Shown here: positions 1-11,204 of the stretch, in pieces
Numbering within the stretch: the stretch's first letter is position 1
Layout: every line of letters starts with the position of its first letter
Origin: Phaeosaccion multiseriatum
Taxonomy: Eukaryota; Ochrophyta, other classes
Direction: 5' to 3'
NCBI GenBank assembly: GCA_965112735.1
Contig: OZ218963.1
Span: forward strand, 3,100,001 to 3,164,000
Length of the DNA: 64,000 nt
The notes under the pieces: model-generated
Seen by the model: only the letters and a program-made list of their open reading frames with translations
Databases searched by the model: none
Told to the model about the DNA's origin: nothing
Program-made: the position numbers and the translations under genes

Positions 1-904
1 TCACTGCCAAGCCGTCGTCTCCGTTCCTATCCTCCCGGTGTCCGTCGCTGCTGGGCAAAACAGTTCGATAAGACCAACCAGGAAATCAAGGATAAGATTG
101 AACGCACACGCAACCCTGGTGACCGCCCCTCCGGAAGAGACGGCCACCGTCGGCCGGAAAGATGAACAGATTTGGGACATGTGCGGTGGGGTAAAGCGCG
201 ACCTACGCACATATAGGCGTTTCAACAAGAGTCAGCCTGAGACCAACATGCTGTTGAGCATGGCTGATGACCTCTTGTTGTGGTCTCTTTCACGAAACAA
301 GATGGGCGCGTCTGCATCCTGATGTCAATGGGGCTGGCTCCTCTCCTCAGGGACTTCTCCTGCCCCACGAAGAGGCTCGAATTGAGGTGTTCCCAGACAC
401 CTGACTTGGACGGCAGCAGCATCTGTGTAGCGGCGCGTTCGCACCAGCAGAAGCCTTAAGAGGAGAGATGTTGAAAAGCCCTCTGGCGTCTCGAGCTCAA
501 CCTTTTGGACGTGCTTGATTGACCTTATGAAGGAGCCCGCCACGGCGACATTGATCGATGCCCAAAGACATCAGGCGATGATGCACGACCGAGTTGATGG
601 CAAGCGAGTAAAGTTTGAACGCGGGGGGTGAGGAGGGTTCCATCCCCAGCTGGCTGGACGAGAAGCACTGCACTTAACCTGCTGTGGCCAACGTTGGAGA
701 GGCAGGAGGCGCTGAGTCACCGGGGGAATACCTCTTGCTGATTTTTGTGTGGACGTGTTGAAGGGCAAGTCAAGGTCTTTCATCGCGCACGGCCCGTACC
801 AGAGTCGCACTGTCTTTGAATCAGGTGCTGGAACTGGCGTGGCCGCTGCTGCAGTCCCTCGCGTCCCCAAGGAACTGAGCTTTGCTGTTCACGAAGATGA
901 CTAA
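1..904 (+). CDS. possible 3' end of an unknown gene (partial)
   Basis: I do not recognise this gene and the model is weak. The clearest piece is an open stretch at 431-627 (RSLKRRDVEKPSG... to ...DGKRVKFERG). It ends at a GGTGAGG donor and can be joined in phase to an exon starting near 775 that encodes a tail ending ELSFAVHEDD, with a stop at 902-904. Another open stretch at 1-162 contains KQFDKTNQEIKDKIERTR, which looks protein-like but stops without an obvious splice link. The composition (charged, no membrane segments) would fit a soluble or nuclear protein. It lies tail-to-tail with the CDC14 gene. No function is proposed. Transcript data would be needed to decide whether these are exons at all. 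Confidence 0.28.
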
Positions 905-1197
905 GAAACAGTAGCTGGGGAAATGGTACAGCCGAAGAGCCGTGGCCAAGTCAAAGCAGCACAGCCGGAGGAAGAAAAACACGTGTACTGCTCAGAAACT
1001 AGTATTCTAAATTGATGACATCATGTTGTGATCACATGGACTCACACACAGCCCCGCACACCCCGACCCCGAACTGAGCGAGAGGCAGTGCCGTTAAAAC
1101 TAGCTGAGTGGCTCAGTGTTTGAGTTTGTAAGCCAAGCTGCCTGGCGTAGGCACCATTTCAGCAGCCCGTGCTGCTCGCTCGCTGTAGAACCTGGAG

Positions 1198-1807
1198 TCA
1201 AGCAGGCGCGGCGGAGAGCGAGGGAGCAGCACAGGAGAGTTCAAGCGAAACGAGAGTTCCGAGTTTTGAGGCAGGCAGGGGCAGAGTTTCGCCACGTCGA
1301 TTCATGGAGGGCTTCTCAGAGAGGGAAAGCAACCCCTTACTCCTATTTTTGTGTTTCACTGCTTCATACCTGACTTGTCTCAAGCTGTCGCCTTGATTCT
1401 TCCGGAAGGCGTCATGGATGGCGCTCTCGCTGCTCCGCCTACTCGTACTGCTGCTGCTTGGGGAACTGTAACCGTTACTTGTAGCACTGCTGGAGAGGTA
1501 GGACGCCCGGGGAGTCGCAGACGAGTGGGGTATCCGCCCGTTACCGCTACTCCGGGGAGCGTTGGGCCCTTCGAATCGTGACTTGGCCACACCCGTACTG
1601 TGTCTGCGCCCCGGCCTGAGATGGTCCTCCTCTAACACGGTGGTTGTCTCTCGTGGTCGCCCGGACATTGGCGGCGCGGGACTGCCTGGGCCACCAGCTG
1701 CTGCTGCTACTCCTCTAGAGCTCCTGCTGCTCTCCATGCTAAGACTCGAAGCCTTGCTGCCGTTGCTGCTGCGCCCCCCTCGAGGCACTCCTACTGCTGT
1801 ATCACCA

Positions 1808-1843
<36 letters not shown>

Positions 1844-4167
1844 GGCAGTACCCCCTGACCGCTTCTAGTCCTCTCAGCGCCTCCTCCGCTGCTGTTGTTA
1901 CCCTTGGTCGACAGGGATAATCTACTGAACGCCGTCGCATCGACCTCCGTAGAACAAGACGTCAGCGCCGCAGCAGCAGCCCTTCCTGGCGCTCTCCTCT
2001 CCTCTCGCGCTCTCCTGTAGGCCAAACCTTCTTGGACTAGGGCCTCTTGCATATCTGTTGGCAGGTGGCGGAAGGGTGTACAAGTTGATGATCGTTATCA
2101 GAATCACAGCCAGCAGCACCACAAAGCAAGGATTCGCGCCAAAGCGTTGATAGACTGTAACTGCCTCTAACCTACCTTCTAAATAATGCTGCTGCGGTCC
2201 AATGACGCTGCCCGGCCTGCAAATCCGCATCCACGCGATGCTCTCCACCGCCGTGAACCCAAAGTGCTTGATCATGTATGCCCCTACATGGGCGTGAGAC
2301 AGTGGGGCAGAGGCGCAGAGTGTTCCCACAGGCAGCCAAAGTCTATTAGTACATGTCCGGGCGGGGTACAAGCTTGACTGCAAGAGAGGTCGGGTGCGAA
2401 TGATGTTTCAAGCCACACACACCCGAAGCAAAACATACGAGCTACTCACCAATGCACGTTCCCGTTCTTCCCAAGCCTGCCTTGCAGTGAACAGCGACGG
2501 CTCCCGGTGTGTCCTCGCATGCTTGAAGGAACTTGTGCAGGATGCGTGGAGGGGGCACGCTCCCGTCCAGGTAGTACAGATCAAGGTGGTCGATGCCGGC
2601 GTCGCGGAAGCGCTGTGCGTCGTAGTATTTCTTGTTGAGGCGTATTACCAGTGACACGTTGTTCCTTCGGAGCAGACGAAGGCGGGAGGGGGCAGGGAGT
2701 ATGGTCATTGGCTGAGAGGTGCGGGGGTTATGGGCACAGGCCAAGTCACAAGACGGCAAGGTAGCCAGGCGCGCACAGACACATGCACGCACAGAGACAG
2801 AGGGAGGGAACGAATCAGAGATCGAGGTAGGGAGGCAAGCTTTTCGGATCCTTACTTCTTGAAATATGGAATGTAGTTGTCTGGCGTGAGGGTCCGGTAT
2901 CCGTCGGCAGTCATTTGCGATTTTTGGTGTGGGCCGGCAAAGGCGAGAAATTTGCCGTCGGCCAGCCAATTCATGTCCCCATGCTCCACCTGCCCGTAGT
3001 GCTTCGTACGCAAGAGGGGGGGAGGGTATATGGTTCCGAAGGACAATGGACACGAGGCAGAAGCAGGAAACAGGAAATGGGCATGAGAGCAGCCCTATCG
3101 TGTACTTGCCGGAAGGGCGAATGGCTTTGGCAAAAGCCTTGGGAAGGAACGACGACGAACGTGCGTGCGCCCGGTAGGCAATGGTTTTTGACTGACTGGT
3201 GGTGGTTCTGATGACGCATACAAGTTGCAGTGAGATGGTATACAGAGTCCCAACCCCACCGTACCTCATACTCTTTGGGGTCAAATGTGTCAAAGTTGTA
3301 AAGCTGTAAGGCCGTGGCCTTGCGGATGCCCTGCAGGCAGTGCAAGATGGACAGATTGTACGTGCATGCGCAGGGGCTGGCGTCGTGGAAGGGGACATAC
3401 TTCGTTCGACGAAAGCCCCGGAACGCCTGCTCTGGGGTAAGATCCAGTCGCACCATGGCCCACGCCGCAATGAGGAGGCTTGAATTTGCTCGCCGATGGG
3501 GGTGCATGCTGGAGTAGTAGTAGATGGTCTGGGGGGAAGACAAGACGAGCAAAAGAGAAAAGAAGCAATAATTTATGCCGTGAACCTGTAACAGACTTCA
3601 TGGATGAAAGCAGGGCCTGGACTTCTGCCTGCCTGCCAAGAATATGCGCGGTCCTTGCTTTTGCTGTCTCTCTACCTTGTTCTTGTAGCGCTCGTCCCTC
3701 AGCTTGTCGTCGAGGAGAGCGAAGAAACGGTACATGTGGCTAAGGTTCAGAGGACCAAAGTCGAGGAAGAAGTTCCAGTACACGAGCTCAGTGTCCGTGC
3801 TGGTGGTGAGAGGTGGAGCATACGCGGAACAGCAAGCAGCAGGTCGAAGAAAGTGTGAGGGAGGTGTTGGATTTTTCCGCCTTTCAATTGTACGCCATCA
3901 AGCTCAGCCTCCTACCAGCGTGCCCTCGAACGGGCCTTCATTCAGTACTTAATCCCTCTTCACCTGAAGAAATGGTGGGGCCGACTCCCCGAAGGAACAG
4001 AGCGCAGAGACACGTAGTAGAGACGGGCCTGGAGCAATAAGACGAGAGAGAGAAGGACGGGGGCAACAGAGATGGAGAGGCGCTTTCTTTGAGAACAGCA
4101 TCAGAAGAAGCACCTCCTCTATATCCTCCCTTACCGGGATGATCTCAACGGCCTCTTTCTCCTGCAT
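1198..4167 (-). CDS. CDC14: CDC14-type dual-specificity protein phosphatase
   Basis: Dephosphorylates Cdk phospho-Ser/Thr-Pro sites in mitotic exit, cytokinesis and, in many protists, cilium-related functions. Eight exons fit GT..AG and give 603 residues: 4167-4135, 4028-3964, 3799-3676, 3528-3265, 3001-2856, 2664-2450, 2283-2176, 2054-1198. Exons 1-5 encode the N-terminal DSPn half ([37 protein letters not shown]). Exon 6 carries the catalytic P-loop [10 protein letters not shown] (HCx5R), and exon 7 encodes the conserved [17 protein letters not shown]. The first 320 or so residues match the usual CDC14 core. The last exon is a long Ser/Ala-rich, presumably disordered tail with an eleven-Ala run from a CTG-type repeat at about 1810-1842. 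Start: the ATG at 4167 opens a short exon ([11 protein letters not shown]) that joins in phase. The core assignment is secure; the extent of the last exon is less so. Confidence 0.93.
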
Positions 4168-4607
4168 CGCCGCTATATAATGCTACGCTGCGGCGCCCAA
4201 AAAAATTCCAAAAAAATACAGTTACAGAAAAATGGGGGGGGGGGGGGGGGGGGTGGGGTTGGCAGGCCGATACAAGGTAGCATGCTATCGAGAAGTGAAT
4301 CGAAACACCTCGTTCTTCACTTCAATACTTCACGGATGTGACATTGCTTGGAGTGTCATGCATTCATTTTCTTTTTTTTCTTTCTTTTTGACATGATGCT
4401 TCTGACATAATGTGAAACCTGCAACACCTCTGTAATGTGATGTCTTCTATCGCACCCCTCATGTCTGTGTGGGCTCACGTGATGTGTAGTGCTTCTGCTT
4501 CTGCTTCGACTACGGCGCTGCTATGACTTCGGCGGCAGCGGCGGCGGCGACTACTACTGCTGCTGCTTCAGCGCGGCTCTTCTCTCCACATGCGATGGAG
4601 CAGCAAC
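4168..4607. other. intergenic spacer with a G20 homopolymer
   Basis: Between the CDC14 start and the ascorbate peroxidase stop. It holds an uninterrupted run of about 20 G at 4234-4253, a T-rich stretch near 4367-4390 and a CTG/GGC-rich stretch at 4490-4570. No open frame here resembles a gene. Confidence 0.6.
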
Positions 4608-6725
4608 TTAGATGGTGACTCCCTCAGCAGGCTCAAACACAGCCCCCTGCTCCGACAGCTGCTTGTGTGCCGCTGCGTAGTCCTTGAAGAAGGCCGCCTG
4701 GTCCTCCTTGTACTGCAGGGCGTATTTTCGGAAGCCCTCGTCAATGAAGAGGACGTTGTCGGTCTCGAGCTTCAGCAGCTCGGGGTCCGAACTGTCGTCG
4801 GGGACAGTGGCGTAGTAGCTGTGTGTGTCCATCGCCGGAGGAAATCATACAGCACAGCAACACAACGGATGCACATGGAGCAGTGCGTGGTCGTTAAAAC
4901 AGGGCAGGAAGGCGGGAATTCGAAGTTGTAGATTAACCACTTGACCGAGAATCTTACCTGTTATCGAACTTGAGCCACTTCTCTGTCCATGATGACCCTC
5001 CCTCCTGCCCGTATCCCTCCTTATCATCCCCCCTGGGCTTGACATCACCAGAGGTGAACTTGGTCTTCTCGGCACCGAAGCCGCTGCGGTCCTTGTAGGC
5101 CCGGCCGAGCGTGTGTGCGCCGGACAGAGCGACGATCTGGCGTGGGTGCGCGACAGGGGCAAGTTAGTCGATTGGTTGGTTTCAGCCTTCATACATCGAG
5201 CTGTGGGATTTCAAAAAGAAGCAATGATACAGCAGTAACACGGCAGAAGCAAAGGTATGCTGTGGAACACATGCTCTGGTCTGGGGGCCACAGAAAGTGT
5301 CGACCCTTTTCCCGTCCCAGACAGCGCGAGACCGTCTTCTACCATAGAGGGCACAAACTGCCATGCCTACCCAAATGAATGGAGCTACGCACATGCCCCC
5401 CATGGGTCGGTCCACCACCACGGAATCTTGCTCGCAACTTACCCCCTTATCGTCGTGTCCTTGGCGGTAGAACACGTTCCTCAAGTGTCCCTCGGCGGTG
5501 TCCGAGTCGGGGTACGGGGCACCACCTGTTTGAAGGGGACGAGCAAGAGCACAACAAGTAAAGGGTCTGAGTCTTTGTGGCTCCCGAGCGGAGGGGATCG
5601 GTGAAGAAGGTGGACTACGAAGGGCAGTCGAGAAGGGTATCCCTCAGCCTTCAGGTCCTCGCCTCTTCCTTCAGACCGCAAACTAAGCTCTTTCAGACCG
5701 AAGGAGACTGGCTGCACATTCTCGCGCTTCCTCACCGGCGGGGAGGTTGCCCTCCTTGTGACACTGCTCCGGTCCATCTGCGCTCTTGCGCCCGTACTTC
5801 ATGTCGATCTTGGGCCCCCCCGCGACCTCCACAGCAGCGGCGGAGGCCATCTGCATGACGTCTGCCCAGCCCACGCTAGGGTACTTGTCATGGAAAGGTT
5901 GCAGCATCTCAACTGCGTTGGTCAGGCCGGCGTTGGCGCCGTGGCCGTTCTGTACGCGTTTGCATTCGTTCCAAGACCAGCGAGGTAGAAAGACCGAGTC
6001 CGGGAGCATTGGTTGGGCGAGGAGGCAGGAGGGGGAAAGAAACGGGAAGCTGGTGAGTTAAAGCAGAAGGGGGGGGGGGAGGGGGGGGAGGGTCACTGTC
6101 CGAGTACCCAAAGGGAGGCCAGGATTGCTCCTGTCCCGCTCAGAGAAAGCTAGGCAACGGCGGCCCGAGCCTCACCGCAGAGATACGAGCTTACACGACG
6201 CGAACACGCACCTCAGGGGGGAAGCGAATGGATCCGTTGGCGCCTCCGCACTTGGGCCAGTCGTCGAGGGGGATATCCTTCTCGTACGTCCCTAAAAGAC
6301 ACAGACACATATTAGAGGGTGCGCGGCACCTTGAGTGGTCCAGCAGTGGGAGCTTGGGACGCTCTACTACCGACAAGACCTCCACCCTTCGTCTCCGCCC
6401 ATCATGTTCATGTTCCACGATCATCATGTGTCTTTGTCATGTTCATTTGGAGCCCACCTGAGTCGTGCCACGCCAGGCGGATCATGATGGGATGGCAGTT
6501 GGTCTCGTCGATGAACTTCTCCAGGTCGCTCTTGAGGGCCTTGAGCTCTGCTGGGTCCGGTCCAGCCGCAGCCATCCTGAGGCTGGTGCTGCTGCCCTGC
6601 TGTCGGCCAGAGACGCTAGCTCGAGAGAGCGCGGATCGGCTGGGGAGGGACGAAGAGGGTTGCACGAAAGCCGCAGAGCTTGCAAAGAGAGTGGCGACGA
6701 TCGCGGTGCAGAAAGGAGCTCGCAT
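4608..6725 (-). CDS. APX: plastid-targeted ascorbate peroxidase (class I haem peroxidase)
   Basis: Reduces H2O2 with ascorbate; class I haem peroxidase of the water-water cycle. Six exons give 344 residues: 6725-6458, 6291-6212, 5949-5736, 5525-5443, 5136-4958, 4818-4608. The N-terminus has a signal-peptide-like core followed by SSAAFVQP, the stramenopile ASAF-type cleavage motif, then a Ser/Arg-rich transit stretch. This points to import through the secondary plastid membranes. The distal haem site RLAWHDSGT (Arg, Trp, His) is interrupted by intron 1 right after HDS. The proximal His lies in [18 protein letters not shown], and the C-terminal half shows KWLKFDNSYY and [13 protein letters not shown]. 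Length and motif order fit plastid/cytosolic-type APX without a C-terminal membrane anchor. It is divergent from the SmD2 gene, whose first exon begins about 150 bases away. Family assignment is firm; plastid location is inferred from the presequence. Confidence 0.94.
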
Positions 6726-6871
6726 GGTTTACTTAGGAGGGTGGGTTGGATGTGACATACAAAAGAAAGGGAACGTCAACCCCCCGGGGGCAGGGTGGCT
6801 TTTAGTAATCAAAAATCCCATTTTTTTTTTCTCTCTCTCTCTCTCCTCTCTCCATCATTACATCACTCGCA
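6726..6871. promoter_or_regulatory. short bidirectional promoter region, APX / SmD2
   Basis: Only about 146 bases separate the APX start codon from the first SmD2 exon. The stretch holds a T-run followed by a CT dinucleotide tract at about 6821-6856, upstream of SmD2. No TATA box is evident. A shared divergent promoter is inferred from geometry alone. Confidence 0.5.
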
Positions 6872-7653
6872 ATGTAAGCTCCCCCCCTATGGTGGATGGG
6901 CGCACCGTACTTAGCCTTTGCTCCAGGGACGGTCGAGTCTCGAACCTCCCCTTGCTGCTGCTTACGCTCTCCTTGCCTTTGTCCTCCCTACCTCCTCCCT
7001 GCCACTGCTGCTCTGCTGCTGGTGCTGCTGCTGCTCGTGCCACCCGCAGGGCCTCCATTGACGACAAGAGGGCGGGTGCAGCAACGGAGAAGGAGGAGCC
7101 TTCGAGGGAGGATGAGTTTGCCACGGGCCCCCTTTCGCTACTGATGAACGCTGTAAAAAACAACACACAGGTGTGCCGGCGAGGATGGGGGAATCCTTTC
7201 AGGGTAGAACAGCATGGCTCTCTCTTGGCACGCCTCGAAGCTGGTGCTACTGCTGCTGACCACCACTACCATTACAAAGCACATTGATCACCTTGTGGGT
7301 CCAGTTCCATTCCTCGTGCGGCAAGAGCGAATCTGACCTGCGCACGGAAAAACACAGCCCTTCTCAATGCACATATTCGCTTTCCTTCTTTTCTCTGCAC
7401 ACGTCCCTCTCCACTGTATCAGGTGCTAGTACATGTGCGCAATAACCATAAGCTCCTGGCGCGAGTGAAGGCATTTGACAGGCACTGCAACATGGTTTTG
7501 ACCGACGCCAAGGAGATTTGGACCGAGACACCGAGAACTAGTGGCGGCAAGAAGAAGGCAGCACCAGTCAATAGAGACCGATATATAAGCAAGATGTTTC
7601 TTCGGGGGGACTCGGTGGTGCTGGTCATGAAGAACCCGCAGGCGGCCGCATAG
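6872..7653 (+). CDS. SNRPD2: small nuclear ribonucleoprotein Sm D2
   Basis: Core Sm-ring protein of the spliceosomal U1, U2, U4 and U5 snRNPs; acts in the nucleus. Exon 3 (7423-7653) encodes the Sm fold with the hallmark blocks [31 protein letters not shown] and [17 protein letters not shown]. Exon 2 (7050-7170) encodes [21 protein letters not shown], the conserved N-terminal helix. No in-frame ATG lies in exon 2 before this region. The preceding genomic sequence instead offers AT|GTAAGC at 6872-6877 and CGCAG|G at 7045-7050. Joining them rebuilds ATG GCC TCC ATT, giving [10 protein letters not shown]... and a 117-residue protein, against about 118 in human. I therefore place the start codon across the intron. 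The alternative is read-through from the ATG at about 6892, which would add an unlikely Leu/Pro-rich leader. Confidence 0.92.
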
Positions 7654-8331
7654 CCGGCGGAGTAGGAACACTAGGGGGGGGGGCGCTGTGTAGAGATTGG
7701 CGGGGAGGACGGGGGGTTGTAAAGGCGTGACTAACTTCGAGGAAGGCGTATGGCCCACCGGAGAATCGGCGCTCTTGAGACACGCAAGGAGATGGGGAAG
7801 GGAAAGGCGCGGGGGGGGCGGGGCAACGATGCAAGGCGCAACATTAAAAGAGAAAGGACCCCCATTATCTGGTCATGAAAAGCTGCGGCATCTCGGGAGA
7901 GGGTTTTTCAGCTGTTTTATAGGTTCCCCCCACCCACGCATTGAGCCTAAAGAGAGCAACGAGTTTTGTACATTCAAGTTCGTGCCACCTTCCTGGGTGA
8001 AAGGCCGAAAGCTGTGTCTATCCGCCCTCGTCGCGCTGCTGATTGCCTGCCTCCGCCGCTTTGGCTGCGGTGGTTGCGGGGCGCTCTTCTCGCCACCGTA
8101 CATGTATTGTCTTGCGACAGCAATGGACTCAAAGCTCAAAGAGAGCGACGAACACACATGGGCGATGCGAGCGAAAACTCTCTCTCTCTCCCTCTCTCAT
8201 TGATATCATCTTAAAAATATAAGTAGCCTTCCTAGTCCTAGTCCTTGTCCTCTTACGCGTCCGGAGAAAGCCCCTGCACCCCCTTGGGACTTGCGGGAGG
8301 CAAGGATAACCCTAAACCCCACCACGCCCCC
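7654..8331. other. convergent 3' spacer (SmD2 / CWG-repeat gene)
   Basis: Tail-to-tail interval of about 680 bases. It contains short G-runs near 7672-7682 and 7811-7818 and a CT-rich stretch near 8178-8197. The open frames here have no recognisable protein character. Presumably it holds two 3' UTRs; I see no RNA gene in it. Confidence 0.5.
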
Positions 8332-10134
8332 TCAAGCCACCGCAAAGTCCTCGGGAACCTCTTCGGCTCCCTCTGCGGACCCCCAACACTTCAACTCTCC
8401 TTCCTGCGTTACGGCGCACGTGTGGAAGTCTCCGGTGCTGATCTCTTCAAACGCAAGCAGATCTTCGCTTTGAAGGCCCCTCGCCCCCCAGCACTGGACA
8501 GAGCCGTCGTCAGAGTGGATGGCGCACGTGTTCCATTGGCCGCACGTCACCTGCGTCCATGGTCCCTCCTTGAAGGCAGATTCTCCCTGGCTATTGCGGC
8601 CCCAGCACTGAATGTCATTGTCTACCGTAATACCACACACGTGCGCAGAGTTGGAGGCCGAGATTTGGCGAAACTGCACCCCTTGGGGAGGGGAAGATTG
8701 ACCCCTCCTGTTGGCCCCCCAGCAAGTCACGAGTCCGTTGGGTCGCAGGCCGCAGCTGGTGTCCCCTCCAGCCACCACCTGCACAAACGTCTGCTCCTGC
8801 GGGGCGTGCACACACCCCTGTATATTGTTGCCCCAACACGTTGCCACGCCCTCGATGCTCAGGGCGCATGTATGGTGCCCCCCCGCGTTGACCTGAAGGC
8901 AGCAGGAGCAGCAACAGAGACAAACAGAGGAAGGGCGCTATCAATGGGTGGCGCCACCTCAAGACGACAAAACAACAGAACAAACACCAACTTGGAAGCC
9001 TGCCTCCTCCATGCACCCTGCTGAGGGGACAGCTAGCCTCCTAGCCTCGTCGTAGGGCCAGGCTTATTCCTGGCCACCTCACCTGTTGGTACAGCCCCTC
9101 GGGTGCGAGGGCCAACGCCCCCCAGCACTCAATGTTCTGATCCTCGCGAACGCCGCAGGAGTGGCCCTGGCCAGCAGTCACCTGCTCGACAGGGAAATGG
9201 AGAAAACGTATGTATGTACCAAAGCGTTGCTTCACAGTTTAGTTGGGCGAGGACTGAGCTGAATGAAACAGCACAGGCCGCAAAAAACTTGGCTTCAGGG
9301 GTGAGAGACGAGCAGAGGTATACTCGGTGAGGAAGGCAGCATACACACACGAAGGGAAGTGGGACACACGAGCAGACACGCACGCACGCACGCACACACA
9401 CACGCACGCACGCACGTAGACAGGCCGAAGGGCAGATGGACTACGACGGGTCAGACAGCTCGTAACTCCCGAAGAGCAATCACACCCCTATACTTCTCCT
9501 TCAAAGTCCCCCACGAGGTCGCCCCTCGAGGCGAAGAGCCCCCCCCCCCCCCCTCATCTTCCCATCTTTGTCTTGTGCCGAAGCAAGCGTGTCGTCCAAA
9601 AAACAGGGAGAGGAAGAAGCTTTCTCACCTGAATAAAGACCCCTTCGGGCGCGTCGCACTGTCCGAAATCGTTTCTTCCCCAGCAGCGCACCGGGCCACC
9701 AAAGGGGGCACTTTCATCGAACTCCAGCGCACACGTGTGATGCGGTCCCATGGCTACTGTGATGCTATCCACATCCGAGTGGAAGCCTTCCGGGAGGTCA
9801 GCAAAGATCGTCCCTGGCTCCGCTTCTTTGCCCGAGAGCATGGAAAGGTTGCGATTGTTTATTGGCTTTGGTGCGGCAGCGGCCTGGCGCCGCGACACTT
9901 CCAGCTTCCTCTCTCGGTCCCGCCGCTGCTGCTCCTTCTCCTTCTCCTCCGCTTCCAGCGCTAGACGCTGTGCTTCTTTTCGCCTGGCCTCCTCCTCTTG
10001 CTGCTTCTGCTGCCGCTGCTTCTCCTCCAACTCCTGCTCTGCTTGCCTTTCGGCGGCTGCCAAGGCCTCCTCTTCCTTCAATGCAGCCGCCGCTGCCGTG
10101 CGCCTGGAGTCCGCTTCCTCCAGCTTGGCCTGCT

Positions 10135-10174
<40 letters not shown>

Positions 10175-10218
10175 CACAGTTTCCTCCCGTTTGGTCTGCT
10201 CTACTTCTACTACTGCTA

Positions 10219-10251
<33 letters not shown>

Positions 10252-10822
10252 TCGCATCTACCCCCAGGTTAGCCTGCTCCGTTGCTGCTGCTTCTACTGC
10301 TGCCACATTTTCCACCAGTATAGCCTGCTCTACAGTCCCTTCCCCCTCTTCCTTTGATCTGACACTCTCCTCTTCCTCCTGGTGTTCCTCTCCCGTCGGC
10401 TCCGGCTCCTCTCCTGTCGAATCCGGCTCCCAGCTATGAAACCCCTCCTCGCCGCCTCCTCTCCTCCCTCCCCGCAGCTGCTGCCTCTCTTCGTGTGGCC
10501 TCCCATCCTCCACTGTCTGTGCCTGCACTATTTCATCCTCCAATTCAGCGTCTTTTTGTATATACAAAGGGAGCTCCTGTGCTTCCAATAGCTCCTCCTC
10601 TTCCGTGGCCGCGCCTGCCTTGACAGCGGCAGCAGCTGCCGCCCCCAAGCCTGGTGCTGCTCCTGCTCGTGCTCCTCCTGCTGCTAGTCCAGAATCCCCC
10701 CCGATGAGATGTGACAAGTGCCCTACAGACTCAATCGCCAGTACAGTGCAGCAGTTGTCGCTCACAGCGAGAGTAGCTGCTACCGCCCCGAAGGCAATTA
10801 CTTTTCTTCTCATGGAGCGCAT
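8332..10822 (-). CDS. secreted RCC1-like (CWG-repeat) protein with Ala/Glu coiled coil
   Basis: Three exons (10822-9629, 9181-9083, 8892-8332) give 617 residues. The start has a basic end plus hydrophobic core (MRSMRRKVIAFGAVAATLAV), consistent with a signal peptide. Next come about 330 residues rich in Ala, Glu and Gln, including two poly-Ala runs encoded by CTG-type repeats (about 10136-10172 and 10222-10252) and a predicted coiled coil (EEEARRKEAQRLALEAEEKEKEQ). The C-terminal third carries about six repeats of the pattern H-x-CA/CG ... V-x-CWG-x-N-x-x-G (for example HHTCALEFDES, PVRCWGRNDFGQC, VTCWGANRRGQ, IQCWGRNSQGE, LKCWGSAEGA). These are RCC1_2-type beta-propeller repeats, as in CRINKLY4-like ectodomains and bacterial surface propellers. 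No membrane anchor follows, so a secreted or cell-wall protein is inferred; its ligand is unknown. Repeat family confidence is good; function is not assigned. Confidence 0.85.
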
Positions 10823-11204
10823 CGTAATCTGAAGTCACCCGCAGTGCATAGACCCCATAGAGGTCGTCTCAACCTGGCTCTCTCCCTTTCAGCAACCACA
10901 GCGAGTTCCCAGGATGCTGCTAGATAAAAGATTGAAAGGAGGGGGAGAAGAGGGAGTCAGGGCGGCGGCTGCCGCCAGCCGTTTCACCCTATGCCAACGA
11001 ACTTTTTTTTTAATCCCCTCTCTTCCTTCAGGACTGTTACAGAGGTGCGAGCTGGCGTGTAGGAAGCGAAAGGGACTGCTCCTGACTCGAGTGTCGTGTG
11101 AGTACCCCTTCCTGTAGGGGTGCCAGCAGGGCCACTGTCAAGCGGCCGGAGATTGTGAAGGCAGAAGGCACCCGCCCAGGGTCGACCTGGACCGTAGGAG
11201 CAAC
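10823..11204. promoter_or_regulatory. divergent promoter region, CWG-repeat gene / GAF gene
   Basis: The 382 bases between two divergent start codons contain no credible open frame. A short T-run occurs near 11005-11012. Bidirectional promoter function is inferred from position only. Confidence 0.4.

Noticed and set aside
6892-7170. SmD2 start at the unspliced ATG near 6892
   Set aside because: It would add about 50 Leu/Pro/Cys-rich residues without family precedent, whereas the AT|G splice gives a normal-length SmD2.
9862-10439. Plus-strand Leu/Ser/Ala-rich frames
   Set aside because: Antisense to the poly-Ala and Glu/Gln-rich coding region of the CWG-repeat gene; composition is that expected from reading CTG and CTC repeats.
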